From the NCBI GenBank assembly GCA_033032175.1, contig CM065306.1, positions 22,861,001-22,925,000 on the forward strand: a stretch of 64,000 nt of DNA, in the 5' to 3' direction. The DNA is from Saturnia japonica (Eukaryota; Arthropoda; Insecta; Lepidoptera; Saturniidae). Shown piece after piece: positions 45,819 through 57,344 of the stretch. How positions within the stretch are numbered: the first letter of the stretch is position 1; each line of letters opens with the position of its first letter. The position numbers and the translations under genes were made by a program. Under the pieces are notes generated by a model. That model was not told where the DNA came from. It saw only the letters and a list, made by a program, of their open reading frames with translations, and did no database searches.

Positions 45819-47399
45819 AGTTACTTGAAAGTGTAACGTCACGTCAGTTCATGCGAGAGTTTATTCTTTTTAGTAATCGCTATACTTTGCTCTTGGCGTC
45901 GCTCGTGTTAATGTTGTGTTGGTCACGATTTGAGATTTTTTTAGGTTGTTATGAAAAGTAATTAAATGATGATTTGGTAAGTAAATAGTTGTATTAAACT
46001 GAGGTGCCACTGTAAAAGTCGTGGATTCGAATCGTATAATTAGTGTTGGATTCACGTAGGGATACATAGTTGGGCAGTGAAGTATTCTAGTCTTCGACTG
46101 ATTAGCTGCCCTGTAATTAAAATTCTTTTGCTGGATAAATTTCTGTTTAACTTTTTGAGTTGCCATATTCAAGTTCATCATAACATACTGCCAAATAAAT
46201 ACTAAATCTATGTGAGCAATTCTTGTATATGTATTTCAAAGGATTTGGATGAAATAATATATTCAGATAATGTTATAATTTCCATGTTTACCTAGATAGG
46301 TGTTTTTTTAGCTGACTTCCAAAAAGGAGAAAGTTACTCAACTCAAATGTTTTTTTTAAAATGGATGTTCAGCCATTACTACTTTGTTTACGAACTGATT
46401 TATTTGAGTCTTCTACCTCAACGGAGGTCCCATTTTAATTTCATTGGTATTGGACCTTCGATTTTAAAGATATATCAGGGAACTCCTCAAAATCATTGAA
46501 GTTGGGTTTCCTTTTTGTTAAAAATTGTCTTGTTTTAATACAAAATATTTAGCATATATTAATACAATGAATAACATTAAAATCATTTCCGTTCTGAATG
46601 TTAGTCTTTACAATTTTGCTTCGAAAAGAGAGAGGCAACTAAATTCTTTTGTTTAGCATTTATATCTATTTGATTGCTGGACACTGTCTTACTCTGAAGT
46701 GTTCGGGAGAATTTGCTCTTTATAAAGACACAGCGTATTGTAGTGGTAAACATTTTTGTAAGGAAATACAAGATATGGATTGGCTGTTATATTGCAAATT
46801 GCAAATTTAGGATTTGCAATTAATGTTTATTGTTTCAATTTCTCATATAGAATAATATATTAATAAATGTCAATAAACTATGAAATCATTATATACAATA
46901 GTAATTATCGACTTTTTAAATCGGCTTCCAATCTTTATTATTTTATATATTTTAAAAGAGAAATTCAATATTTTTCTAAATTGTTATTTAGATGAAAACA
47001 TTAAATACTGGTTTTCTATGGAAAATTATAGTAATCCCACTGAAGTATAGTGAGTGTCAAAGAAATTCTGTTGAATTAGGCGAATGTAAAAAAAGAAAAT
47101 TATTTTATTGTAATATGATAGAGGGAGAGAGGATGCAGAGTAAATGAAACGGATAGATCTCGATACTGTAATTGCATATAAATGCTGTTATTATGGCCAT
47201 TTTTTATAAAAATGTCAGATACCCTTCGAGCGAAAGAATTGTTTGTTGAAAATGTTGATTGTAATTAACAACCTATATAAATATTAATAGATTTTAGGGA
47301 AGTCTCCAAGGGTGTAGTCAGGTTTTTGATCAGGGGGAGGCAGGGGAGAATTAAATTTATATATTCTCTAAAAATAACAACGGGTCTCGGCGATGTGAT
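45819..47399. other. Intergenic downstream of Myd88
   Basis: Contains the second family G copy (about 46440-46540). The rest is AT-rich with no gene. A minus-strand open frame at 45870-46181 shows no motif. Confidence 0.45.
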
Positions 47400-48005
47400 C
47401 TACAAATAAATGCCCTTAAGTTTCGATAAGCGAAAAGTGTATAAAACCACTAAAATTCATGTGATGTATGGATCTGTGTGCTGGGCAACAAAAGAGATGA
47501 ATGAAAGAACATTACATGTAGCAGAGATGCAAATGTTAGGAGGGATGTGGGGTGTAACTAGAATGGATAAGATTAGGAATGAGCATAACAGAAAATAAAG
47601 AAAAAATAAGAGGGATAAAGTGGGTGGTGTTTCGTATCAAGGGGTTAAGAGAAAGGTAGAGAGAATAAGCAAACAGTAGCAACTGCTAAATGGACATAAG
47701 CTGCACTTTTAAATTAATGAATAAGAAATAACAAAAGAAGAAGTTGACAGGATAAAAGTTATTGTGGTATGGGCATGTTATGAGGAGGGAAGAGAGTCAT
47801 ATAAATAGAAGAATGTTAAGTATGAAGGTGGACTAATATAGGAGTAGAGGATGACCAGAGAAGTTGTGGATGGTATGTTTCTATAAGGTGTGAATATAGA
47901 GATGACATTTTGATAGTGTAAAGTGAAACACATGTTGTGCCAACCCTACTTAAGTAGGATATGGGTAATTGTATGGTGAAAAAGTGGCTTAAGAAGAAAA
48001 AGAAA
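47400..48005 (+). pseudogene. RTE-like LINE ORF2 C-terminus and 3' tail
   Basis: 47410-47598 reads KVYKTTKIHVMYGSVCWATKEMNERTLHVAEMQMLGGMWGVTRMDKIRNE, the classic end of RTE-type LINEs (LYGSECW---K, L--AEMRMLRWM-G-TR-D--RN). Further right are decayed YGHVMRREESH and CCANPT words and a purine-rich AAGAAGAAAAAG end. Stops break it after IRNEHNRK. Dead 5'-truncated copy. Confidence 0.85.
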
Positions 48006-48629
48006 TATTTGAAACTCCATTGAAAATAGATAACAGTATATTTTTAACTAGACTTACACAAAATGCGTGGGAGTACCCGATACCCCATACCCGAACCAGG
48101 CTGCGCCCATGGAAGTGTCGATTCGAATAAAATGCCTTTGAAATATTAAAGTGCCTTTTATAGTTCCAAATGTAAATGGATTGTTACCGAAGTGAAGTCT
48201 GAACTTGTGACCTTTATATAGATCTATTGTAAGAGATACAATTTTATTGTTGAGAAAATGTTAATCATGATTTATTATACTCTATTAAATAGTTTAAAAA
48301 TTGATGTTTTGTTTTTTTTTTTTTCATTATAACAGTGGCTATGCGCTGTTCTGTTCGAAAATATGTAAATTGAGTAAATGAAAATTGTCCTAACCTTACA
48401 TAGTTACTACATGATAAGAGAAGGTCTCTTTGTTATAATAATATGAATCCCGCAATCAAGAAAATACTGTTAATTATGTCAAATTTGATAATCATGTAAT
48501 TAAGATAACATTTTGTTTACATGATTTGATAATAATTATCTTAGGTAAATAACAAGTTTATTTCGTATTTCCATATATAATACAGATAACTTGGTATGTC
48601 TAACTTGCTTGTTCTATACTAAAAGTACT
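48006..48629. other. Intergenic, nothing recognised
   Basis: AT-rich sequence between the LINE tail and the family A repeat. No gene or paired repeat seen. Confidence 0.4.
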
Positions 48630-49285
48630 TTCTTCTTCTTCTTCCTAACTTGGCAACTAGTCCTCTTTAATGAAGACTATAACTGCCATTATCAAGTGAA
48701 TATAGTGTCCTGTCTTATGACGATTTTAGTATCCTAACAAGATGGTGGCTCTCTTGTTACAACTTCTTGGCAGTTTTTTTGGGATACCAGATTGCATGCT
48801 CTTAGTTTATATTTATAATCCACTTCACTTATGTACAAAAACCAATCTATATCACGCAAAACACCACCGATATTACATAATATAGGGTCAAAAACCTAAG
48901 TAAATGCAATTACATTTTATATATCAACTCGTCATAAGCCAACACCATTGCACTAAAAAGCAGCGCAATTTATTTCTACATAAAAACTATACCTAAGTAA
49001 TGCTTCCAGTGATACAGTACGCAAAAAAGAGATAGAATATGAAAACGTTTATATGCCATTTTTGTTGTTAGAAAGAAATTAATATATATTTTGAGCTGTA
49101 GTAACGTGCAACCGCAACAATGGATAATACGTGACCGAAAGAATGTCGGGCTATTACCTTACCTTAGTATTGCCTAAATAGAACGCGGTTAACGCATCTA
49201 CATTTATAAAAACGTCTTAGAGTAAATAAATTAAAAATAAAAACCACAACGAGTCACTTGAAGATCCCGCCAAAAACTCAAAAAG
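48630..49285 (-). repeat. Family A repeat (copy 2, inverted; split)
   Basis: 48630-48915 is the reverse complement of 13630-13890 (CTTCTTCTTCCTAACTTGGCAAC at the left). The matching head (GATCCCGCCAAAAACTC) lies at about 49225-49285, with about 310 bp of other sequence between. Confidence 0.7.
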
Positions 49286-49370
49286 TACATACATCTGTTT
49301 TGTCACTATGAAGTGCACGTTCCGCACTATTTAAGTAGCTACTCCAATTTCTTTTATTAAGTTCCAAGTT

Positions 49371-49446
49371 CGGTGAAGCTACAAAAGCCGCAGCGGTTTC
49401 AGGGCCCCTAAGGCTAATAGTGTAGTCAAATTAAAAAAAAAAAAAA
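49371..49446 (+). repeat. Short A-tailed repeat, family S (copy 5)
   Basis: CGGTGAAGCTACAAAAGCCG, GGGCCCCTAAGGCTAATAGT, GTCAAATT and a long A tail. Confidence 0.7.
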
Positions 49447-49565
49447 TTAAAATTATTTTTGTCAGTTAGTACTGTTCGAGACTATAAAATTTACATCCTA
49501 TTGGAAACCACTTGCATAATTACAATACTCTATTTGTATTGGCATACACAATACAAATATGTAAC

Positions 49566-49848
49566 CTCATGCCAAACTTTATGACCATAGATGATACAAT
49601 AATACGGGAATTTATGACCTCTGTGAACATAGGCGGGCTCATAGATGTAGTATTAAATCTAAATAACAAAACATAAATTTAGGTACAAATACTATAGAAT
49701 TATATTTAATAACTATTATTATAGCAACAATTTATCTAAAAGCAAGACAACATTATTATGGCGTAATTAATATTATTTATTTAACTTTACCATACGCCAG
49801 TTCGGACTCGTAGCTGCGTTCAGATCGGCCATAAAGTTTGGCGTGAGT
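49566..49848. mobile_element. Candidate MITE, CTCATGCCAAACTTTATG ends
   Basis: 49566-49586 and 49828-49848 are inverted with 19 of 21 matches. Interior AT-rich, about 240 bp, non-coding. No convincing target duplication. Confidence 0.55.
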
Positions 49849-50164
49849 TAACTGTTTTAATGAAAATCAATGATATTTTATATGTAGATACGGCATTGAC
49901 GCTCTTTACATGCCATCGTGGGTGAGGGACAATTGTTGTGTTTTTAAAAGCAAGCAATATGGGTATCAATACGTGTGGAACAAGGATAACAAATATGTTG
50001 GCCAAACATTTGTATTATAACAGTCGCGATTTTTTAATGCTTGTCATTCATTATTTAACCCAAACTGAAAGTCTATGATCTTTTTCTTACATAGAGATTT
50101 ACAACGTTTGGTCATAATAAATATCACCAGATATTAACCACGGAGTACCTTATATATAGGTAGG

Positions 50165-50420
50165 TACTGAAAATGTTAACACGCTTAGCCTAGTGCAAGA
50201 CTGGCTCTCAAGTGCAGCTGCCGGAACACATCTATTGGTATTTGGCGACAGATTTACAATTTGAGGGTGGTAGCTAGCGAGGCGGGCATTAAAAAAAGCT
50301 CTACCACCATGCTATGGTTTCATCGCATTATTTTCCTTTAACGAAAGCTCCGCTCACTGCAGGGATTCAAACTCACATCGATCGACGCGGATACCGTACA
50401 CGCCATTATTAAAATATATT
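50165..50420 (-). repeat. tRNA-derived SINE (copy 2, inverted)
   Basis: On the minus strand: GTGTACGG, CGATCGATGTGAGTTTGAATCCCTGC (B-box-like), GATGAAACCATAGCATGG, CACCAATAG (as variant) and CAGCTGCACTTGAGAGCCAGTCTT. It parallels 19780-20005. The A box is lost at the 5' end. Confidence 0.75.
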
Positions 50421-50451
50421 ATATACATTATATCATTTACATAGGTATATA

Positions 50452-51709
50452 CAGGTTGGCCAGAAAGGCGTACGATTTTAAAAACACTCTTGCGTTTGAA
50501 CCTTATGAGCGGGGGCTGCGCGAGTGGTGGGGATGAGAAGCTCGGTTTTCGGAAATTTAGTCGCGATGGATCGCTTCACCGGAGCGCAGCGTGAATTCTG
50601 CGTTAAACATTATTATAAAAATGGCGATTCGTGTGCTATTGTTCGACGTTTATTTCGGCGTGAGTTAAAATTACATGACGTAAATCAGTGTCCAAAGGAA
50701 GGTGTGATTCGAAGTTACTGGTTCGACTCTCAAACAGAAGCCTGCGGGACGCCCAAGGTCAACAAGAACGGAAGACACAATTCAACAAGTTAAAGCTTCA
50801 GTTCAACGTAATCCTGGTCTATCGACTCGCAAGCGATCAGCTGAACTTGTGGTGTCCAGAACATCTTTGCGTCGCATTTTGTTGAAAGATTTGAATTTGC
50901 ACCCGTATAAAATTCAACTTGTGCAGGAATTACTGCCAAATGACCCAATTTTACGACGAGCTTTTGTTGAAACAATGTTGGAACGCTGTCAAAGTTTCAA
51001 CAATATTCTGTTCTCCGACGTTGCCCTCACTTAAATGGGCATGTCAATAAACAGAATTGCCGTTACTGGGCTGCCCATGTGCAAAACATCAAAAGCCTCT
51101 GCATTCGCCGAAAGTAATCGTTTGAGCGGCCATATCAGCACACGGAATTATCGGACCCTATTTCTTTGAAAATTAACAAAGGCCATCTCTCACTGTACAT
51201 TCTGACCGATACATAGCCATGTTAAGGGATTTTTTATTTCCGCAACTGCAACAATTTGAAGCCTATAATCGTGCGACGTGGTTTCAACAAGATGGTGCGA
51301 CATGCCATACATCTAATGCTTCGTTAGCGGCCGTAAACGAGATGTTTGCTGAGAAACTGATATCGTGCCGAGGTGACATTGCATGGCCGCCTAGAAGTCC
51401 GGATCTAACGCCACCGGACTTTTTCATGTGGGGATACCTGAAAAGTAGAGTCTACTCCAGCCACGATTAACCAATTGAAGATAAATATCCGAGAAGAAAT
51501 GGCAGCTATTCCTCGTGCAATGTGTCAGCGAGTTTTTACCAATTTGAGGTTCAGATTCGAGGAATGTTTGCAGCGGGTGCACACCTGAATGATGTAATTT
51601 TTAAGAAATAAATTTCCCAGTTGTCCATTTTAATTGAAATAAAATGTGTATGTGTATTGTATTTAGTTTTTTATTTTTTTAAATTTGCAAATATTTCTGT
51701 CCCTCCCTG
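50452..51709 (+). mobile_element. mariner/Tc1-group transposon
   Basis: Ends CAGG..GG and CC..CCTG (shared outer TACAGG, CAGAAA words) flanked by TA at 50450-50451 and 51710-51711. Length 1258 bp. It is inserted in the left target duplication of the hAT element next door. Confidence 0.85.
50566..51611 (+). pseudogene. mariner/Tc1-group transposase with three aspartates, frameshifted
   Basis: Starts at MDRFTGAQREFCVKHYY (HTH). Several frame changes follow: TSLRRILLKDLNLHPYKIQLVQEL (50861-50933), FNNILFSDVALT with the first catalytic D and a stop after it, then 51219-51470 with WFQQDGATCHTSN (second D) and PRSPDLTPPDFFMWGYLKSRVY (third D). Thirty-six residues separate the last two aspartates. 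The end reads AIPRAMCQRVFTNLR and stops at 51609-51611. At least three lesions. Confidence 0.85.
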
Positions 51710-51862
51710 TATCTATCAGTGGCGTAGCTAGGTAACCAAAGGCCCTGGGGCAAAAAATAAACTAGGGCCCAAATTACACTATTTAAAATCGTTTGTTCCG
51801 CATTCGTCGTAAAAAAGAACTCTTTGCTAGGGTAAGTATGACATCGAATAATCTTTGAAGAA

Positions 51863-52102
51863 CTATTTTCCAAAATGACGCTTCTTTACGAATTTCAGTT
51901 TCAAGTTCCTTGTCGATAGTTGGAGACATTCTTTTCCAAAATTCATACGTGCTTCCGTTTGAACACTCGAGAAATTGTGTTTTATTCGTTCTGATAAATG
52001 TTTCCAGTCCCGAATGCCCTTACACCACACATTATTTCTTTGCGAAGTAAATAGCCAGCAGAGTTGGCAATAGGCAACATCTAGTATTTTAGAATAACAC
52101 AA
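51863..52102 (-). pseudogene. hAT transposase remnant (TTF-type zinc finger)
   Basis: Minus frame: DVAYCQLCWLFTSQRNNVWCKGIRDWKHLSERIKHNFSSVQT. The C--C-LF, G--DWK, and L--H--S spacing matches the TTF-type finger found at the N-terminus of ZMYM/hAT transposases. The catalytic and dimerisation regions are not seen; the rest of the gene was deleted or has decayed. Confidence 0.65.
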
Positions 52103-52933
52103 CCAAAAACTATGAACTGGTCTATATTTAGAAGTTGAAAAGTAGTACCTACGATTTTCTAAACGCCTGTTGTCCTGGTGGGCGTCTTTTGGAAAGGTCC
52201 CGAAGGATTTAAAGCTCCACGATCAAGAATTTGAAGATTTTTATCATCACTTAACAATAAAATGTTCGTCAAATTTCCCAAATCGTATGCCGATTTTTGT
52301 CTAGTATCATCCCTTTCTTGACGTTGTTTGCGCTTAAACGCACCGCTAGGATTATTTATCCAATATTTAAGTTCTCTTATTTTTGCAAACTTATTATGTC
52401 ATAATCAGCAAGAAACGTAATTGATATAATATTATAACGTCACGTCGTTGGGGAATCCCCGGACTCACCGGTAAACATTTTATATCGATCGACAGATGGC
52501 ACTAGCAAACCTATACTATAATGCTCCGACTACACTTTTATTTAAGCGGCACGAAGCTTCGCGAATTTACCGATTTGCCTCTTGCCCAAACTAGAAAGTA
52601 AAAACGAGACAAACGCTTCCGTTTCTGGCAAAAATTCCTACGAATACTTTCATACAAGTGTGGTTAGTGCTAGGAGTGTCATGTACTAAAGAATAGCGTT
52701 TCATTTCTCAAGTAAAAATATTATTTTTCAAGTAATAGATAAACGAAAAAAAAAAACAATTAAAAATAGGAAAATGTTTGCTATGAAAGGTTTTTTGTTG
52801 CAATAAAGTTTTAATTTATTTATCAGATACTTATGTAGACCGTTTGTTATAATTTACACGGTTTTCCGTGTGCGATAACATAAATAATTACTTAATAAGG
52901 GTGAGCGTATAAAATATATATATATATATATAT

Positions 52934-53010
52934 TATTTTTTTAGATCTGACTATACTGTTAGCCCTAAGGGCCCTGAAGCCGCTGCGGCTTTTACAGCTT
53001 TACAGGACTT
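52934..53010 (-). repeat. Short A-tailed repeat, family S (copy 6, inverted)
   Basis: Minus strand: CTGTAAAAGCCGCAGCGGCTTC, AGGGCCCTTAGGGCTAACAGT, GTCAGATCTA and an A-rich tail. A (TA)n run lies just left of it. Confidence 0.75.
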
Positions 53011-53070
53011 GGGGTTATCGTTTTAATATCAGTCTACTTTATATACCACCGCTTTGCGGCGCACAATATA

Positions 53071-53250
53071 AGGCTGGCTTCACAGTCGCGCCGTCGTTCA
53101 GCCTCGCGCGCTTTTAAATTCACTTTAAGTAGCATTATATAGTAGCGTTTTATAGTCACGCTGTTGAAGCGTGCCGCGTTCTCATAGGTCCGTGCTTCAA
53201 GTGCATGCTGTTGAAACTCGCAGTTCAACGGTGCGACTGTGAACAAGCTT
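53071..53250. mobile_element. Small inverted-repeat element (MITE candidate) inside the hAT
   Basis: GGCTTCACAGTCGCGCCGT at the left pairs with ACGGTGCGACTGTGAACAAG at the right (core CACAGTCGC-CCGT). About 180 bp; non-coding. Confidence 0.55.
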
Positions 53251-53409
53251 TAAAATACAGGGCAGTTCCCCGCAAGTTTCAAACAAAGATGTTCGCGTTC
53301 CTGGAATCTGATTTATTTATATTCCGAATGTGGGAGAAATTTTCACTAGTTCAATTTATAGTTTTTAAGTCAGAGTCCGAGAGGCCCCCTGAGCTTGGGG
53401 GCCCCGGGG

Positions 53410-55825
53410 CACTGCCCCGTCTAGCCCTCCGGTAGCTACGCCACTGATATCTATACGAATAATATAATAAAGCGGAAAAGTTTTTTGTTTGTTTTTTTTA
53501 AACACGCCAATCTCTGGAACACCCAGTCTGATTCGAAAAATTCTTTTTGTATATGATGATAGCCAGACTCTTGAGGAATAGTAGAGGCTATTGTACGATT
53601 TAGGATTATGCATACTGTTGGACGTCTCATGGTAAAATATTTTTAAAGAAGATTGAAGGTTCTCCGCAAATAGCAATATATAATGAAACCGATCTCAAAA
53701 AAATTAGCGAGAAATTACTAAAACTTTTCGTCACATTTATTACATTTATATTTTTCTCCCTTAAATGAATATTTTGATATTACAAATTTAATATTTAATT
53801 ATAAATACTTGTTAGGTCGCTTTTGTTACTTTGCAGAGATACAGATATACCTACACAAACAAACACATAAACTACTTTACTTTAAAAGTGAGTTATTTAT
53901 ATACTGTAATGAAGTGACATATAGCGTCTCCCCAACAATCATATTATGACATTCTATGTATAAAATGGCACATTCAATTTTTAAATAAAACAATTAACAC
54001 AAATGTCGATAACACATAATATGAAATTGGCGTTTTGTACGGGAGGAATAAAAAGACAATTTTTTTTTTGTAGTCAAAACCTGTTATAACGACATCGAAG
54101 GGACTGCTCATATTCAGTCGTAAAAACCGATAGTCGTAACAACCGGTGATGTTTAATGTGCATCGTGCAAGTACAAACAAATCGATAGGGAATTATTGGA
54201 AAAATATATTTATTCAACTATGTACATTTTGTTTATTACACATAAGTACAATGCATATTATTTTTCTGTGAGCATAAAATCTGTAATTTTGGTCTGTTTG
54301 GAACACTTCTGTTGTGCATAGATATTTTGTAATTAACGTATCGTTATAATTGCTGTGGATATGGAACCGTTCATTAAAAAGAACAATCTTTCTTAATACA
54401 CTAACAGCATTGATACCATCATTCAAAGTTGGTGCAGTAAATTGTTCTTCAGAGTCTTCCTGTTCGTCATCTTCCTCTTGAACATCTCGTACAATATCAT
54501 CTTCCGTAGCTCGAGCGCAAATTGCAATAGAGTTATCTACATCAGTGAACTCTGCTGCTTCAGTAGTAGATAAAGCAGGTCGTAAATTTTGGGCTAATTG
54601 AGCAAGAGAAATATTGTCATCTCCATCATCATCAGTCACATCATCTGAGGTTATTGTTAAGAGGTCTTTAAAACCAGCATGTTCAAAGCAGTTAGCTATA
54701 GTGTTTTTTGAAACGTTTTTCCATGATTCTGATATCATCAAGAACCGTAAAGCTTTTTTGGTCGCTACTGTCAAGGTTTTGTATTAACTTAAATACTTGC
54801 AGTCTTCTATACTGAGATTTTAAACACCTTATTACACCTTGGTCCATTGTTTGCAACACAGATGTAACATTTGGTGGTAAGAACACAAGTTTAATGCATT
54901 TTAGATTAGTAACAGCCGGATGAGCAGGACAGTTATCAACCAAAAGTAGAACTTTCTGTTTGTTTCCTTTCAATTCAGCGACCCAGTTTCTTAACCATCT
55001 CTCAAAAATGTCCGATGTCATCCATGACTTCACATAGTATTCATACGTTACCGGCAGTGAGTGTATGTTTTTAAAGGCATCTTGGTCTCTTAGATTTGCC
55101 AATAACTAAAAGCTTTCTTTTACAGGATCCTGTCATATTTGCTGCAACCATAATAGTTAATCTTGTCTTAGACATTTTTCCTCCCGAACAATTCTCTCCT
55201 TTGAACTTTAAAGTCTTGTCTGGTTACATATTGTAAAAAAGTCCAGTTTCGTCTGCGTTAAACATTTCATCTGGTCCGTAGCCTTTGAATAATGTAGGCC
55301 ACTTTTGCGTTATCCATTCTTCTACAGTATCCTTATCAACACTAGCAGCTTCACCACTCATTTTCCCGCCGACAATACCGTGCCGAGCCCGGAAACGTTG
55401 AATCCAACTAGACGAGCAAACAAAATCTTCGCCAAAACGTTGAGCAAAATCATTAGCTTTTTGTTGAAGAATCGGTCCGTTTATTGGGCACATTATTAGC
55501 CCTTTGATATTTAAACCACTTTAACAAAGCTTCCTCAATATTCGTATGCTTCGTTGTTCTGGCTCGTTTCATGTTCAAAAAATTATTGTCATAAAGCGCT
55601 TGAATTTTTTCTCGCTCTTTACAAATGGTTGAAATTGTCGAGTGTGATACACCATATTTCTTTGCTAAATCTTTGTTTGAAATTCCGCTCTCTAGCTTGG
55701 ATATAATACGCGATTCTTTGCGACATTTTAAAAGTTTCACGAATAACTCTACAAAGTTTTGGTGCGTCTTGTGTATAGATAAGTAACAAACTAACTGAAG
55801 AGAATGAAGAAGCGGGCTTTGACTC
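53410..55825. repeat. Segmental duplication, copy 1 (visible part)
   Basis: Matches 61584-64000 almost base for base. I found about seven substitutions and one extra T in a T-run. It contains the last 37 bp of the hAT, its right target duplication, a family E repeat, the left end of a mariner derivative and most of a Tigger element. Copy 1 continues past 55825; copy 2 is cut by the window end. Confidence 0.97.
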
Positions 55826-56162
55826 TACTGCATGCACGTGTTTTGTTTCTAAGAATTAAAAATGACCCTACACTAAACTAAATCCTATTGTTTTCTTTCC
55901 TGGTTGTAATAACCATTGAAGACAAATGTGGATACCTATTCAAATTGTTTACAATACAGCTTAGCCGGTCGTTCTAACAGATCTAATTCTCCGAAATATT
56001 AGTTTAATGTGGTCGTTTTATGAGGTATGTCGTTATTAGCAATGTCGTATAAAGCAATGTTTTTAATAAGGCGGTCATATAGCATTCAGCCGGGACCTTT
56101 GTTCTAGGTTATTATAACCGGCATGTTGTTCTAAACGATGTCGCAGTAAACGGTTTTGACTG
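54071..56162 (-). mobile_element. Tigger/pogo-type transposon (copy 1)
   Basis: Left end AGTCAAAACCTGTTATAACGACATCG, right end (minus) CAGTCAAAACCG..CGACATCG; inverted partners, the usual pogo/Tigger style. TA follows the right end (56163-56164). Length 2092 bp. Confidence 0.88.
54214..55740 (-). pseudogene. Tigger transposase (CENP-B/jerky-like), inactivated, copy 1
   Basis: Reading right to left. CENP-B-type HTH: ESRIISKLESGISNKDLAKKYGVSHSTIST. Then a frameshift near 55486. Second DNA-binding domain: WIQRFRARHGI. The DDE domain follows: first D in FNADETGLFYNM, then TAA at 55224-55226, and [23 protein letters not shown] one-base insertion lies near 55078. The second D is in LLVDNCPAHP and the third in PNVTSVLQTMDQGVI. 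A third frameshift lies near 54735. The acidic C-terminal tail has DDDGDDN and EEDDEQEDSEEQ. Three frameshifts and a stop make it non-functional. Confidence 0.9.
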
Positions 56163-56171
56163 TATATTTAA

Positions 56172-56543
56172 TTAATCAAAGTATGCACCGTTTTTATCTA
56201 CGCACTTTTGCCATCTCATAGGTAGTTTTTACTTTCCCGATTTGCTTCAAGTGGATTAATACAGTTTTATCACTTACCCCGAAGCCTGCAGCTATCTCTG
56301 AAGTGCTTTGTAATGTATCCGCTTCCACAATAGCCTTTAATTCTTCATTTTCCACTTTGGTCTCCGGCCGTCCACTGGGTTGGTTCTGAAGGTCGAAATT
56401 TCCGAACGAAAATGTTGAAACCAAAAACGTAACAACCAAACCAGCGCCCCGTACACATCATTAATCCTTCGAGCTGTTTCTGCAGCACTGGTGTCACGGT
56501 AGAACTCGTACTCGTAAATATACTGATATTTCATGTTTTCCAT
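56172..56543 (-). pseudogene. mariner transposase, internally deleted (N- and C-terminal ends)
   Basis: Minus strand from ATG 56543: MENMKYQYIYEYEFYRDTSAAETARRI, a frame change, then GNFDLQNQPSGRPETK and EIAAGFGVSDKTVLIHLKQIGKV. It then jumps directly to the family's last residues MRWQKCVDKNGAYFD and a TAA (56172-56174). The whole DDE core is gone. The first half resembles the mori/SETMAR-type mariners common in moths. Confidence 0.85.
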
Positions 56544-56719
56544 TGTGCGGTAATAAGCGACGCCAAAGAAAAAATAATGAGGAAAAGTCAAAAGTTCAAA
56601 AGTCAAATGTACCAGCTAAATTAATTTTTAAATTTGAATTTGGACTTCTTAACCAAAGAGGAGATATTTCAGATGACATTGGTCAGTACGACAAAACGCT
56701 AATTTCATATGTAAGGACC

Positions 56720-57344
56720 TAATATTATATATTCCTCCGCCGAGTCGGTCTGTCTGAACGTGATAAATTATTAAATTGTCATACGGTTTTCATAAATGAA
56801 CAGAGTGATTTCTGAGGATGGTTTAGGTGTGAACAATAATTCATTGATTTTTGTGTAAATAGGCTGAAATATAACAATGATTGTTGAAGATGTGGGGAAA
56901 AATCATGCCGACTGGGAGCTTTAATGGCGTGCGCCGCGTAAACCAATAGAGTTATAATATGTAATATACGACAAAAAAAACTGTAGGCATATATGGTTTG
57001 CTATCCGTACGAAGCTGGGGCGCGGGTTGCTATTAAAATAATAATATTTAATTACGTATAGATAAGTAAACTTAAAGTTATTCTTAGCAATCAACATTGA
57101 ATTCATTCAACCGTTCGTCTCAGATTAGTAGATTCGTTTTATCACAATTAACGATATAAGATAATTTTAAGCTTAATTAATCGATTTAAATTGTATGTTC
57201 TTTATCTATTTGTTATCACATCTGCATCTATGTACACCTCTAATAGAATATTGCTTAGTTATGTAGAGCGGCGAGGTATCCATCGATACGTCCCGAATTA
57301 CCTGTTTATTAGTTTTTTGGCTTGCCCGTACATATGTAACTTCT
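56720..57344. other. Intergenic, nothing recognised
   Basis: AT-rich flank to the right of the mariner/Tigger nest. No element ends or coding frame recognised. Confidence 0.4.

Larger units (their letters stand above)
51717..53446 (-). mobile_element. hAT element, internally deleted, with terminal inverted repeats
   Basis: CAGTGGCGTAGCTA at 51717-51730 pairs with TAGCTACGCCACTG at 53433-53446. GGCCC-GGGGC words lie just inside both ends. The 8-bp target duplication is ATATCTAT (53447-53454 at the right; at the left it is split by the mariner into A-TA and TA-TCTAT). Smaller insertions inside: a family S copy (52934-53010) and a small inverted-repeat element (about 53071-53250). Confidence 0.85.
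54012..56719 (-). mobile_element. mori-like mariner deletion derivative hosting a Tigger
   Basis: ATATGAAATTGGCGTTTTGT at 54019-54038 is the inverted partner (19 of 20) of 56691-56710. The outer parts (to TA 56720-56721, and to TA at about 54010) are less conserved. Removing the Tigger leaves about 0.6 kb, roughly half of a full mariner. Confidence 0.8.

Noticed and set aside
53205..53435. 76-codon + strand frame ending in a proline/glycine-rich stretch
   Set aside because: Runs over a MITE and the hAT terminus; its end (GGPGALPRLALR) is the inverted repeat of the element, not a protein.
55305..55499. + strand frame, repeated at 63480-63674
   Set aside because: Antisense shadow of the Tigger transposase HTH/DDE region; appears twice only because of the duplication.
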